From Streptomyces sp. NBC_01294 (GTDB lineage Bacteria; Actinomycetota; Actinomycetes; Streptomycetales; Streptomycetaceae): DNA of 64,000 nucleotides. The translations under genes and the position numbers were made by a program. The notes below the pieces were generated by a model. The model was given only the letters and a program-made list of their open reading frames with translations, searched no databases and was not told the DNA's origin. This document shows positions 33,704-42,376 of this stretch, piece after piece; positions within the stretch are counted from its first letter, which is position 1; every line of letters starts with the position of its first letter. The DNA lies in the NCBI RefSeq assembly GCF_035917235.1, contig NZ_CP108423.1:7655501-7719500 (forward strand), given 5' to 3'.

Positions 33704-35245
33704 TCACGGCGCGCGGCAGCGAGGGTTGCCGGCGGCCGCCTCGACCACCTGCGGGTCGTCGTCGGTGAGCAGCTCGACGACGACCGCCGCGGGGAGCGCC
33801 GGATGGGCGGCGGCGTGGATCCGCGCCCTCTTGTCGGCCAGGCAGGGCAGGAGCGCCTCGGCGGTCGCGTTCGGGTGCGTGGCGATCTCCCGCAGCGCCC
33901 GCCGCACCGGCGGATCGTGCCGGGCCAACTCCGCCAGCAGGCCCGCGGACGCGTCCGGGTTGGCCGCGACCCGCGCGAGGACCTGTACGCCGTGCCGCGT
34001 GACCATGGCCCGCAGCTGCTGCTGCGTCAGCCCCGGGTGCGGGGCGACGGCCTTGACCACCGAGGCGTCCGGATCGGCGGCCAGGGCGTCGCGGAGCTCG
34101 GGCGGCAGATCGTGCCGGTGTGCCACGACCATCCGCAGGGGCGCGTGCGCCGACCCGGCCGCCTCCGCGAGCTCCGCCGGAGGGGCGGAGGCGAACCGGG
34201 GCAGTGCCTCCGCGCCGAGGCGGGTGGTGGCGGTCAGCTGCGTCAACACGTCGAGCGTCACGTGGGGATGGTGCGCCACGGCGCGCCGTATCCCGTGCTC
34301 GCTGTCGGCGGCCAGGACGCGGATCACCTCCGGTCCGATGCCCGGGTTCCGCGCGAGCGTGGACCGTACCCCGGGCGAGGGGTCCTCGGCGAGGCGTGCG
34401 TACGCGTGCGGCGGCAGGTCGGTCCGCTCGGCCAGGGCCCACCTCAGCAGCATCGAGGGATGGTCCGCGAAGGCCACCACGGCCTCCGGGGGAGTGACCG
34501 GATTCTCCAGGGCCCGTTGCCATGTCGCGTGGACGGTCGAGCCGTGCGTCCCGTCGCACTCGGCGCCGGACGGCAGATCGCAGTCGGCGTCAGGGCAGTA
34601 CGGATCATGGGTGAAGGGGATCTCCCGGCTGTCGCAGACCAGGCAGGACCGGGCCGGCGGCACGCCGTGGCCGGTGATCAGCGCGGCCAGCGCGGCCGGC
34701 GGCACGGCCTCGTTGTAGGCCACCGCCCGACGGACCTCGGCGTGCTGATGCCGTGCGAGGCGGGCCGCCACCGGCGCGGAGGTCGTCCCCAGCGCGAGTT
34801 CGGCGGCCACGCCGACGTCCGGGTCGGCGGCCAGGGATGCTTCGACCTCTGGGGGCAGCCCGGGGCAGGAGGCGAGCCTCAGCCGGACGCACGGGTCGGC
34901 GTCCGCGGCGAACCGGCGGGCCCATTCCGGGAGGCCCCGGCCCTCGTCGAGGAGAGCGAGGGCCACGACCGGCCACACCGCCGGGTCGACGTCGGCGGCG
35001 GTCAGGTGCCCGTGCCGGGCGAGCTGCACGGCAGTGTCCTCGTCGCGCGCGGCCAGGGCCGCCACCTGGGCGGGGCCGAGGTCGGCGCGTTCGGCCAGGT
35101 TCCTGACCAGCGTGGAGACGAGATGGTCGGAGGGGTCGAAGAAGTCGGTCGGGCCGGGCGTCGCCACGGCCAGCGCGATCAGCCGGTCGACCAGCTCGGG
35201 CGGCAGCGCGGGGTTGGCGGCGAGGCCGCACAGGAGGCTGTTCAC
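33704..35245 (-). CDS. Leucine-rich-repeat-variant/HEAT-like protein with cysteine-rich insert
   Basis: The GTG at 35245 overlaps the stop of the LysR gene (GTGA), giving 513 residues. Most of the protein is a chain of short helical repeats of the LRV type (for example ASCPGLPPEVEASLAADPDVGVAAELAL and ARNPGIGPEVIRVLAADSEHGIRRAVAHHP). Near residues 190-230 the repeats are interrupted by SCLVCDSREIPFTHDPYCPDADCDLPSGAEC, which looks like a small metal-binding knuckle. LRV proteins are presumed scaffolds; one characterised member binds an iron-sulfur cluster at its N-terminus. The function is unknown. Coupling to LysR suggests a regulatory or sensing link. Confidence 0.8.
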   Translation of the reverse strand: MNSLLCGLAANPALPPELVDRLIALAVATPGPTDFFDPSDHLVSTLVRNLAERADLGPAQVAALAARDEDTAVQLARHGHLTAADVDPAVWPVVALALLDEGRGLPEWARRFAADADPCVRLRLASCPGLPPEVEASLAADPDVGVAAELALGTTSAPVAARLARHQHAEVRRAVAYNEAVPPAALAALITGHGVPPARSCLVCDSREIPFTHDPYCPDADCDLPSGAECDGTHGSTVHATWQRALENPVTPPEAVVAFADHPSMLLRWALAERTDLPPHAYARLAEDPSPGVRSTLARNPGIGPEVIRVLAADSEHGIRRAVAHHPHVTLDVLTQLTATTRLGAEALPRFASAPPAELAEAAGSAHAPLRMVVAHRHDLPPELRDALAADPDASVVKAVAPHPGLTQQQLRAMVTRHGVQVLARVAANPDASAGLLAELARHDPPVRRALREIATHPNATAEALLPCLADKRARIHAAAHPALPAAVVVELLTDDDPQVVEAAAGNPRCRAP

Positions 35246-36156
35246 GGGCGGACTCCGGTCCGGGTCGAGGCGGCGGCTGTCACGGCCTCGGCCAGCGCCG
35301 CGGCGTACGGGTTCGCGCGGCGCCGGCGCGGCAGGACCAGGCCGATGTGCCGGGCGGGACGCGGGGGTTCGACGCGGACCACGGTCGGCGCCGGGGCCTC
35401 GGCCAGTGCGACCTGGGGGACGAGGGAGACGCCGACGCCCGCCGCGACCAGGGTCTGCGCGAAGAAGTAGTCCGTGGTGGAGGCCGCCACCCGGAGGTCC
35501 AAGCCGGCGAGGTCCGCGTATCGGCGCAGGAAGGCCTCCGTCTTGAGGCAGCCCAGCACCCAGCGGTCGGCTGCGAGTTCGGCCAGGTCCACCGAGGTCC
35601 GGCCGGCGAGGCGGTGCCCGCGGGGCAGGACCAGCCACAGCGGATCCTCCATCAGGGGCATCCAGTCGAGCCCCGGGCGCCCGCCCGGACGCACGGGCGC
35701 CGGCCCGTCGAAGTGGTAGGTCAGCGCGAGGTCGGCCGCGCCGCCGCGCACCATGGGGACGGCTTCCTCCGGCTCGCCCTCCCGCACCGTCAGCTCCACC
35801 TCCGGATGCGCGGCCACGAACCGGGACAGCGCCGCGGGCAGCAGGTGCCGGCCCCCACTGGTGAAGGTGGCGACCGTCAGGCGCGGCCGCTCCTCGGTCA
35901 GCCGGTCGATCTCCCTGCGGACCTGGTCCAGTTCGGCGGAGATGGCCTCCGCCGCCTCCACCAGCAGCCGGCCGGGCTCGGTGAGCGTGACCCCGCGGGT
36001 GCTGCGCACCGCGACCGGGTGGCCGAGCGTGCGCTCCAGCACCGCGATGTGCTGGGAGACGGCCGACGGGGTCAACAGCAGGGCCGCGGCCGCCTTGTTG
36101 AAGCTGCCGTGCTGGGACACCGCCCGCAGGACCCGCAGCCGCTGCACATCGATCAT
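35242..36156 (-). CDS. LysR family transcriptional regulator
   Basis: The 304-residue protein has the standard N-terminal winged helix (MIDVQRLRVLRAVSQHGSFNKAAAALLLTPSAVSQHIAVLERTLGHPVAVRSTRGVTLTEPG). A substrate-binding-protein-like effector domain from about residue 90 follows (LTVATFTSGGRHLLPAAL; LTYHFDGPAP; VAAGVGVSLVPQVAL). It lies 71 bp from the divergent reductase gene at 36228, the usual LysR arrangement, so that gene is a likely target. Its stop overlaps the start of the repeat protein gene. Confidence 0.92.
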   Translation of the reverse strand: MIDVQRLRVLRAVSQHGSFNKAAAALLLTPSAVSQHIAVLERTLGHPVAVRSTRGVTLTEPGRLLVEAAEAISAELDQVRREIDRLTEERPRLTVATFTSGGRHLLPAALSRFVAAHPEVELTVREGEPEEAVPMVRGGAADLALTYHFDGPAPVRPGGRPGLDWMPLMEDPLWLVLPRGHRLAGRTSVDLAELAADRWVLGCLKTEAFLRRYADLAGLDLRVAASTTDYFFAQTLVAAGVGVSLVPQVALAEAPAPTVVRVEPPRPARHIGLVLPRRRRANPYAAALAEAVTAAASTRTGVRP

Positions 36157-36227
36157 CGGTTTTCCTTAACACCCGTTCAGCAGGCCGTCAGTTCCGCTGG
36201 GGACCCTACAGCGGCAGAGTCGCGGGC

Positions 36228-37202
36228 ATGAAGCGGATATTGGTCATCGGCGGCAGCCGGTATTTCGGAAAGACCCTGGTCACCCGGGTACGCGACGCGG
36301 GGCACGAGGTCACGGTCCTCAACCGGGGCTCCAGTGCGCCGCCGCCCGGCGTGGGCCACCTCGTCGCGGACCGGGACGACGAGGAAGGGCTGCGGGCGGC
36401 GCTGGGCCCGCGCGCCTTCGACGTGGTCGTCGACCAGGTCTGCTACACGCCGCTCCAGGCCGCCGTCGCCCGGCGGGTGTTCACCGGGCGGACCGGGCGC
36501 TATGTGATGACCTCGACGATGGAGGTGTACGACCCGGCGACGCTCCCCGCGCCGTCCGCCGCCCCGTCCGCTGCCGCGACCACCGCCGCGGCCCCCGTTA
36601 CGGGCGCGGCCCTCGTCAGGCGCGCGGCCCCCGTCACCGAGGCGGATCTCGACCCCCGGCGCCTGCCGCCCGCCGGGCCGGGCCCGCACCCGCACGGCCC
36701 GGCGTACGCCTATGCCGAGGGGAAGCGGCAGGCCGAGGCCGTCTTCCTGCGCGAACCCGCCTTCCCGTACGTGTCCGTGCGGAGCGCGCACGTCCTCGGC
36801 GGCGGCCGGGCGGAGTTCACCGGGCGGCTGGCGCACTACGTGGAGCGGATCGGCGCCGGCACCCCGGTCGCCGTCCACGAGTCCCCGTACGCCACCTCGT
36901 TCATCCACCACCGGGAGCTGGCGGACTTCCTGCACTGGACGGCGGAGCAGAGCTTCACCGGGCCCGTCAACGCGGCCTCGCACGGCGCGCCGGACGTCAT
37001 CGCGCTCTGCGAGGCGGTCGCCGGGCAGGTCGGGCGGCGGCCGCGGTACCGGCTCGTCGGACAGGGCGAGGCCGCCTCGCCGTTCTCCTTCGACCGTGCC
37101 TACGCCATGGACAACGGCCGGGCCGCCGCCCTGGGCTTCGGGTTCGGCCGGGTCGCGGACTGGCTGCCCGGGGCGATCGCCGAGACCCGGCGCGCCGCCT
37201 GA
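36228..37202 (+). CDS. NAD-dependent epimerase/reductase (extended SDR)
   Basis: The 324-residue protein opens MKRILVIGGSRYFGKTLVTRVRDAGHEVTVLNRG, an NAD(P)-binding Rossmann motif (GGSRYFG) typical of atypical extended SDRs. FDVVVDQVCY, YVMTSTMEVYD and YAYAEGKRQAEAVF (YxxxK variant) follow the family order. An Ala/Pro-rich insertion lies around residues 105-130. The substrate is probably a nucleotide sugar or small carbonyl compound. It is divergently transcribed from LysR. Confidence 0.87.
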   Translation: MKRILVIGGSRYFGKTLVTRVRDAGHEVTVLNRGSSAPPPGVGHLVADRDDEEGLRAALGPRAFDVVVDQVCYTPLQAAVARRVFTGRTGRYVMTSTMEVYDPATLPAPSAAPSAAATTAAAPVTGAALVRRAAPVTEADLDPRRLPPAGPGPHPHGPAYAYAEGKRQAEAVFLREPAFPYVSVRSAHVLGGGRAEFTGRLAHYVERIGAGTPVAVHESPYATSFIHHRELADFLHWTAEQSFTGPVNAASHGAPDVIALCEAVAGQVGRRPRYRLVGQGEAASPFSFDRAYAMDNGRAAALGFGFGRVADWLPGAIAETRRAA

Positions 37203-37207
37203 CGGGG

Positions 37208-38002
37208 TCACTGGTCGCCGACGCGCCGCTCCAAAGGGGTTGCTACCGACGAGTTGCTCACACTGAAGGTCACGCTGCCGGCCCGGTAGCGGTCGTCGGA
37301 CCACTCGATCGGGCGGCCGGTCGCCGTCGCGGAGACGTGCCGCTGGCGCAGCAGCGGGCTGCCGCGCCGGATCTCCAGCAGCCGGGCGTCCTCGCTGCCC
37401 GCCGGGAGGGCGTCGATGAGGTGCTCACCGTAGTGGGCGACGATTCCGGAGCCCTCGGCCAGGCTGTCCATGACGGACCGGCAGTCCGCCGGCAGCGCCT
37501 CGACGGCCGCCGCGACCCAGTCGGCGTACGCGGTCCGCTCCACCATGGTGGGTTCCCCGTCGAGCAGACGCAGCCGCAGAACGGCCAGGATCTGCGTACC
37601 GGGCGCCAGCGCGAGCCGGTCCGCCTCCTCGGTCGTCGCGGGCCGGCGGGTCCGCGACAGGAAGCGGCCGGCGGCCCGGTGCCCGAGCCCCTCGGCCCAC
37701 TGGGCGAAGCTGTTCAGCTCGCCGAAGCTGTGCCGGCGCTCCCTGCGCAGGACGATCCGCCGCGCGCCCTGCCGGGAACCGATCAGCCCCTCCGCCGCGA
37801 GCGTGGCGACCGCCTGGCGGACCGTCCCGCGCGAGGCGGACCAGCGCGCCGCCAGATCGCTCTCCGAGGGCAGGTGCGCCCCCACCGGGAGCTCGCCCGA
37901 GAGGATCTCGCGGCGCAGCGCCTCGGCGATCTCCAGGTATCGGACGGTGCCCGCGCCCGTGCCCGCGCCCGTGCCTCCGCCCCCGGTCGTGCTCGTGTTC
38001 AT
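37208..38002 (-). CDS. GntR family regulator (HutC/UTRA type)
   Basis: The 264-residue protein has a GntR winged helix (YLEIAEALRREILSGELPVGAHLPSESDLAARWSASRGTVRQAVATLAAEGLIGSRQGARRIV). A UTRA effector domain follows (GHRAAGRFLSRTRRPATTEEADRLALAPGTQILAVLRLRLLDGEPTMVERT). It is divergent from an ABC uptake operon. A 16-bp palindrome of the HutC type lies just ahead of that operon, and a weaker ACAG-GTT-CTGT element at 38080-38090 lies nearer its own start. It probably represses uptake genes until a transported metabolite binds. Confidence 0.92.
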   Translation of the reverse strand: MNTSTTGGGGTGAGTGAGTVRYLEIAEALRREILSGELPVGAHLPSESDLAARWSASRGTVRQAVATLAAEGLIGSRQGARRIVLRRERRHSFGELNSFAQWAEGLGHRAAGRFLSRTRRPATTEEADRLALAPGTQILAVLRLRLLDGEPTMVERTAYADWVAAAVEALPADCRSVMDSLAEGSGIVAHYGEHLIDALPAGSEDARLLEIRRGSPLLRQRHVSATATGRPIEWSDDRYRAGSVTFSVSNSSVATPLERRVGDQ

Positions 38003-38190
38003 GCCGTTCGTCCCCTGTCCGCCGTGGCCGGCGTAGCGGTGCCGGAATCGCTGTGCACCGGTCTCCCATGATCATTCCAACAGGTTCTGTCACGGCTTCT
38101 TCCGGTCATTCTCGTCTCTTCGTCGAGCCGTGCTCCAGCGGACGGGCGCCGTTCACCGTCCGTACAGCGAGTCCGGGCGAACTGGAGCCA

Positions 38191-38206
38191 ACTTGTTCAG
38201 ACAAGT
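38191..38206. promoter_or_regulatory. GntR/HutC-type operator
   Basis: ACTTGTTCAGACAAGT has perfect 6-bp arms (ACTTGT/ACAAGT) around TCAG. It closely matches the general HutC-subfamily pattern ending in the AGACAAGT half. It lies 29 bp before the GTG of the substrate-binding protein. Confidence 0.8.
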
Positions 38207-38234
38207 GAACCCACCCTCGTCTCCGGGAGAGACC

Positions 38235-39398
38235 GTGCTCAGATCCTCCGCCCGTCGCGGTGCGGCCGTTCTGCTCAGCGCCGCCGTCCTCACCACGCTC
38301 AGCGCGTGTGGTGCCGCACCCGACCAGAAGTCCGGTGGCGCCGACGGCGCCAAGAACGGCGTGCAGCCGGGCGCCGCGACCTCGGTGGCCGACTTCGGCT
38401 CCATGGAGGCCCTCGCCGCCGCCGCGCAGAAGGAGGGCGAGCTGAACGTGATCGCGCTCCCGCCGGACTGGGCGAACTACGGCGAGATCATCAAGGCCTT
38501 CGAGGCCAAGTACAAGATCAAGGTGAACAGCGAGAACCCGGACGCCTCCAGCGCCGACGAGATCGCCGCCGTCAAGTCCCGCCAGGGCCAGAAGCGCGCC
38601 CCCGACGTACTGGACCTCGGCATCGCCTTCGCCCGCAGCGGCGCCGCCGAGAACCTCTTCGCCCCGTACAAGGTCACCGCCTGGGACAAGATCCCCGTCA
38701 CCCAGAAGGACGCCGACGCCCGCTGGTACAACGACTACGGCGGCTACGTCTCCATCGGCTGCGACGCGGCCCGCATCCCCACCTGCCCGAAGACCTTCGC
38801 CGATCTCCTCAAGCCCGAGTACAAGGGCAAGGTCGCCCTCAACGGCAACCCCACCAAGTCCGGTTCGGCCTTCGGCGGCGTGTATGCGGCCGCCCTCGCC
38901 AACAAGGGCTCCTTCGCGGACATCCAGCCCGGCATCGACTTCTTCGGGCAGCTGAAGAAGAACGGGAACTTCATCCCGGTCGAGTCCACCCCGGCCACCG
39001 TCGAGAAGGGCGAGACGCCCATCTCCATCGACTGGGACTACCTGAACGCCGGCTACGCCCAGCAGTTCAAGGGCAAGGGCGTCGACTGGAAGGTCACCGT
39101 CCCCGCCGACGGCGTCTTCGCCCAGTACTACTCGCAGGCCATCAACAAGGACGCCCCGCACCCGGCGGCCGCCCGCCTGTGGATGGAGTTCCTCTACAGC
39201 GGCGAGGGCCAGAACCTCTGGCTCAAGGGCTACGCCCGCCCGGTGCTGCTGCCCGCCATGACCGAGGACGGCACCGCCGACAAGGACGCCGTCGCCAAGC
39301 TCCCGCAGGTGCAGGGCACCCCGGCTTTCCCGGTCTCCGCGGAGCTCGACCGGGCCAAGGCAACCCTCGCCGAGAAGTGGGACAAGGCCCTCTCCTGA
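38235..39398 (+). CDS. ABC transporter substrate-binding lipoprotein
   Basis: GTG 38235 follows GGGAGAG and gives 387 residues with lipobox LTTLSACG (Cys25). The mature protein is a type 1/6 solute-binding fold like those for Fe(III), spermidine/putrescine or 2-aminoethylphosphonate (AQKEGELNVIALPPDWANYGEIIKAFEAKYKIKVNSENPDASSADEI; VAKLPQVQGTPAFPV). It anchors outside the membrane and delivers ligand to the two permeases. The first gene of a five-gene operon, it is preceded by the GntR operator. The operon's HAD phosphatase hints at a phosphorylated or phosphonate ligand, but the ligand is not provable here. Confidence 0.9.
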   Translation: MLRSSARRGAAVLLSAAVLTTLSACGAAPDQKSGGADGAKNGVQPGAATSVADFGSMEALAAAAQKEGELNVIALPPDWANYGEIIKAFEAKYKIKVNSENPDASSADEIAAVKSRQGQKRAPDVLDLGIAFARSGAAENLFAPYKVTAWDKIPVTQKDADARWYNDYGGYVSIGCDAARIPTCPKTFADLLKPEYKGKVALNGNPTKSGSAFGGVYAAALANKGSFADIQPGIDFFGQLKKNGNFIPVESTPATVEKGETPISIDWDYLNAGYAQQFKGKGVDWKVTVPADGVFAQYYSQAINKDAPHPAAARLWMEFLYSGEGQNLWLKGYARPVLLPAMTEDGTADKDAVAKLPQVQGTPAFPVSAELDRAKATLAEKWDKALS

Positions 39399-40285
39399 TG
39401 CCCACCTCAGACTCCCGCGCCGCCGGCGGCACCCGCCGCCGGCGGCGCGGTCCGCGCACCTGGCTCGCGGCCCTCCCGCTCCTCGTCTTCACCGGGCTCT
39501 GCTTCGGCATCCCGCTCGGCGCCATGGCCTTCGGCGCGGTCACCCGCACCGACCCGGCGGGCGGCGCCACCCGGCTGACCGGGGAACACCTCGCGCGCTC
39601 GCTGCAGGGCCCGTACCTGGGCTCGCTCATCGGCAGCGTCCAGCTCTCCGCCCTCACCGCACTCGTCGGCGGCGTCCTGGGCGTCGTGATCGCCCAGGCC
39701 GTGGTCACGTCCCGCTCCAAGGGCCTGCGCAGTGCGGCCCTGACCGCCTCGGGAGTGCTGGCCAACTTCGGCGGCGTGCCCCTCGCGTTCGCGTTCATCG
39801 CCACCGTCGGTATCTCCGGAGTCGTCACCCAGCTCGCCGACCTCGCGGACCTCGGCTGGAACCTCTACTCCTTCACCGGCCTCACCGTGGTCTACCTGTA
39901 CTTCCTGATCCCGCTGATGGTGCTGGTGATCGCCCCGGCGCTGGACGGACTGCGCCCGCAGTGGCGCGAGGCCGCCCAGAGCAGCGGGGCCACCGGATGG
40001 CAGTTCTGGCGCCATGTCGGCCTGCCCGTGCTCGCTCCGTCCCTCCTCGGCGGGTTCGTACTGCTCTTCGGCACCGCCTTCGCCGCCCACGCCACGGCCG
40101 CGGCCCTCGTCGGCGGCTCCGTACCCCTGGTCACGCTCAAGATCGCGGACGCGCTGTCCGGGAACGTGCTCACCGGCCAGGAGAACGTGGCGCTCGCCCT
40201 CGGCCTCGACATGATCCTGATCGCCGGCCTGGTCATGGCGGTCTACCTGCCCCTCCAGCGACGGAGCGCCCGATGGCTGCGATGA
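39398..40285 (+). CDS. ABC transporter permease (first)
   Basis: The 295-residue membrane protein starts with a basic tail, then six predicted helices, with the conserved binding-protein-dependent transport loop EAAQSSGATGWQFWRHVGLPVLAPSLLGGF (EAA motif). The ATG shares one base with the preceding stop (TGATG). It forms the translocation channel together with the following permease and is probably the PotB-like partner. Confidence 0.92.
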   Translation: MPTSDSRAAGGTRRRRRGPRTWLAALPLLVFTGLCFGIPLGAMAFGAVTRTDPAGGATRLTGEHLARSLQGPYLGSLIGSVQLSALTALVGGVLGVVIAQAVVTSRSKGLRSAALTASGVLANFGGVPLAFAFIATVGISGVVTQLADLADLGWNLYSFTGLTVVYLYFLIPLMVLVIAPALDGLRPQWREAAQSSGATGWQFWRHVGLPVLAPSLLGGFVLLFGTAFAAHATAAALVGGSVPLVTLKIADALSGNVLTGQENVALALGLDMILIAGLVMAVYLPLQRRSARWLR

Positions 40286-41268
40286 CCCCGACCACCCCGG
40301 CCACTCCCGCCACCCCGGCCACTCCCGCCACCCCGGCCACTCCCGCCACCCAGACCACTCCGGCCGCACCGTACGCTGCCGGGAGCGCCCCGGACACCGA
40401 GGCACCCGGCCGGTCGTCCTCGGCCCGGCGCCCCCGGCCCGGGATCTGGCGCGGAGCCGTCCTCGCCCTGGCCGGCGCCTACTTCCTGGTCCCGCTCCTC
40501 GCCTCGTTCGTCTTCACCGTGCACGTGCCCGGCCAGGGGATCACCTTCGAGGCGTACACCGCACTGCTCTCCGCCGACGGGTTCACCGAGAGCCTGCTGC
40601 TCTCCCTCGGCCTCGCCGCCGCGACCATCGCGCTGTCGCTGCTGCTCGCCGTGCCCGCGCTGGTGGCCGTACGCATCGGCTCGCCGCGGCTGCGCCCGGT
40701 CGTCGAGGTGATGTGCATGCTGCCGCTGGTGGTACCGCCGATCGCCCTGGTCACCGGCATCACCACCGTGCTGCGCTGGGGACCGGAACACCTGTCGCGG
40801 ACCCCGCTCTACCAGACCTTCATCGCCGTCCAGAACGAGAAGTTCCCCGTCGTCCTGGTCTTCGCCTACACGGTCCTCGCGCTCCCCTTCGTCTACCGCT
40901 CGCTCGACGCGGGCCTGCGCGCCGTCGACGTGCCGACCCTGGTCGAGGCCGCCCGAAGCTGCGGCGCGAGCTGGCCGTACGTCGTCCTGCGCGTGCTGCT
41001 GCCGAACCTGCGGGCCTCGCTCGCCGGCGCCGCCTTCCTCACCCTGGCCCTGGTGCTCGGCGAGTTCACCATCGCCTCCCTCCTCGGGTTCCAGCCCTTC
41101 GCGGTGTGGATCGTCTCGATCTCCGGAGCCCAGGCCCGCATGTCGGTGGCCGTCTCCATCCTCAGCCTGCTGATCACCTGGCTGCTGCTGATCGCCCTCT
41201 CCCGGGCCGGGACCACCCCCTCCACGACCGCGGCCGCACCCGCCACCACCTCCCGCAAGGAGTCCTGA
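40273..41268 (+). CDS. ABC transporter permease (second)
   Basis: The 331-residue protein begins with a Thr-Pro-Ala-rich tail encoded by an 18-bp tandem repeat. Six helices follow, with an EAA loop (LVEAARSCGASWPYVVLRVLLPNLRASLAGAAF). ATG 40273 is preferred because GGAG lies 6 bases upstream, giving a 13-bp overlap with the first permease; ATG 40282, which makes an ATGA overlap, is the alternative. It is the PotC-like partner. The repetitive cytoplasmic tail is unusual for this family and probably dispensable. Confidence 0.9.
   Translation: MAAMTPTTPATPATPATPATPATPATQTTPAAPYAAGSAPDTEAPGRSSSARRPRPGIWRGAVLALAGAYFLVPLLASFVFTVHVPGQGITFEAYTALLSADGFTESLLLSLGLAAATIALSLLLAVPALVAVRIGSPRLRPVVEVMCMLPLVVPPIALVTGITTVLRWGPEHLSRTPLYQTFIAVQNEKFPVVLVFAYTVLALPFVYRSLDAGLRAVDVPTLVEAARSCGASWPYVVLRVLLPNLRASLAGAAFLTLALVLGEFTIASLLGFQPFAVWIVSISGAQARMSVAVSILSLLITWLLLIALSRAGTTPSTTAAAPATTSRKES
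40294..40347 (+). repeat. 18-bp tandem repeat, three copies, in permease tail
   Basis: Three exact units of ACCCCGGCCACTCCCGCC encode the repeated Thr-Pro-Ala tail of the second permease. The unit is in frame, so changes in copy number would only change the tail length. Confidence 0.95.
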
Positions 41269-41272
41269 CCCC

Positions 41273-42376
41273 ATGCCCACCACGCCCACCACCCCTCCCG
41301 CGGCCGGGAAGCCGGCCGACTCCGCCGAGTCCGGGGGCGCGCGCCTCGAATTCCGCGGCCTGCGCAGGGCGTTCGGAACCACCGTCGCCCTCGACGGGCT
41401 CGACCTGACCGTCGAACCCGGCGAACTCATCGCCCTGCTCGGCCCGTCGGGCTGCGGCAAGACCACCGCCCTGCGCGTCGTCGCCGGATTCGAGCAGCCC
41501 GACTCCGGCGAGGTCCTCGTCGACGGACAGGACATCACCCGCGTCCCGGCCAACCGCCGGGACGCCGGAATGGTCTTCCAGTCGTACAGCCTCTTCCCCA
41601 ACCTCAGCGCCTGCGACAACGTCGCCTTCGGTCTGCGGGTGCGCAAGGTGGGGGCCGCGCAGCGCCGCGAGCGGGCCGCCGAACTCCTCGACCTGGTCGG
41701 CCTCCCGGACCACGGCGACCGCTACCCGCACCAGATGTCCGGCGGCCAGCAGCAGCGCGTCGCGCTCGCCCGCGCCCTGGCCCTGCGCCCGCGCGTGCTC
41801 CTGCTCGACGAGCCGCTCTCCGCGCTGGACGCCAAGGTGCGGTCGAACCTGCGCGAGGAGATCCGCCGCCTCCAGCTCTCCCTCGGCATCACCACCGTGT
41901 TCGTCACCCACGACCAGGAGGAGGCGCTGTCGATGGCCGACCGGGTCGCCGTCCTCAACGCCGGGAAGCTGGAGCAGTGCGCCGCCCCGGCCGAGCTGTA
42001 CGACCGGCCCGCGACCCCCTTCGTCGCCGAGTTCGTCGGCACCATGAACCGGCTGCCCGGCCGGCTCGCCGACTCCGGCCTGGTGGAGGTGGCGGGAGCC
42101 CGCCTGCCGGTGGACGGCCCGGTGCCGTCCACGCCGGACGTGGAGGTCCTCGTACGCCCCGAGAACGTGACGGCGACCGCCGACGCCTCGGGCACGGCCA
42201 CCGTGGTCTCCGCCTCCTTCTTCGGCTCCGTGACCCGGCTCCACCTGGAACTGCCGGGCGGGGTGCCGGTCAAGGCGGACCTGCCCTCGCGGGACGCGGG
42301 AACCCTCGTGCCGGGCGCGCGGGCCGCCGTGGGCCTGGCCGAGCGGCCGGTGCTCGTCGTGGCCAGGTCCGTGTGA
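41273..42376 (+). CDS. ABC transporter ATP-binding protein (PotA/FbpC type)
   Basis: The 367-residue ATPase has Walker A GPSGCGKT at 57-64, Q-loop MVFQSYSLFPNLS, signature MSGGQQQRVALARAL near 155-169, Walker B VLLLDEPLSALD and H-loop VTHDQEEAL. A TOBE domain follows (LVRPENVTATADASGTATVVSASFFGSVTRLHLEL). The C-terminal TOBE and DQEEA motif place it with spermidine/iron/aminoethylphosphonate importers. It follows the permease gene by 4 bases and its stop overlaps the HAD start by GTGA. Confidence 0.93.
   Translation: MPTTPTTPPAAGKPADSAESGGARLEFRGLRRAFGTTVALDGLDLTVEPGELIALLGPSGCGKTTALRVVAGFEQPDSGEVLVDGQDITRVPANRRDAGMVFQSYSLFPNLSACDNVAFGLRVRKVGAAQRRERAAELLDLVGLPDHGDRYPHQMSGGQQQRVALARALALRPRVLLLDEPLSALDAKVRSNLREEIRRLQLSLGITTVFVTHDQEEALSMADRVAVLNAGKLEQCAAPAELYDRPATPFVAEFVGTMNRLPGRLADSGLVEVAGARLPVDGPVPSTPDVEVLVRPENVTATADASGTATVVSASFFGSVTRLHLELPGGVPVKADLPSRDAGTLVPGARAAVGLAERPVLVVARSV

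Noticed and set aside
33704..36172. 822-codon minus-strand frame joining the LysR region to the repeat protein
   Set aside because: The LysR protein is clearly read in another frame at 35242-36156. The repeat protein starts at GTG 35245, so the extension is a shadow.
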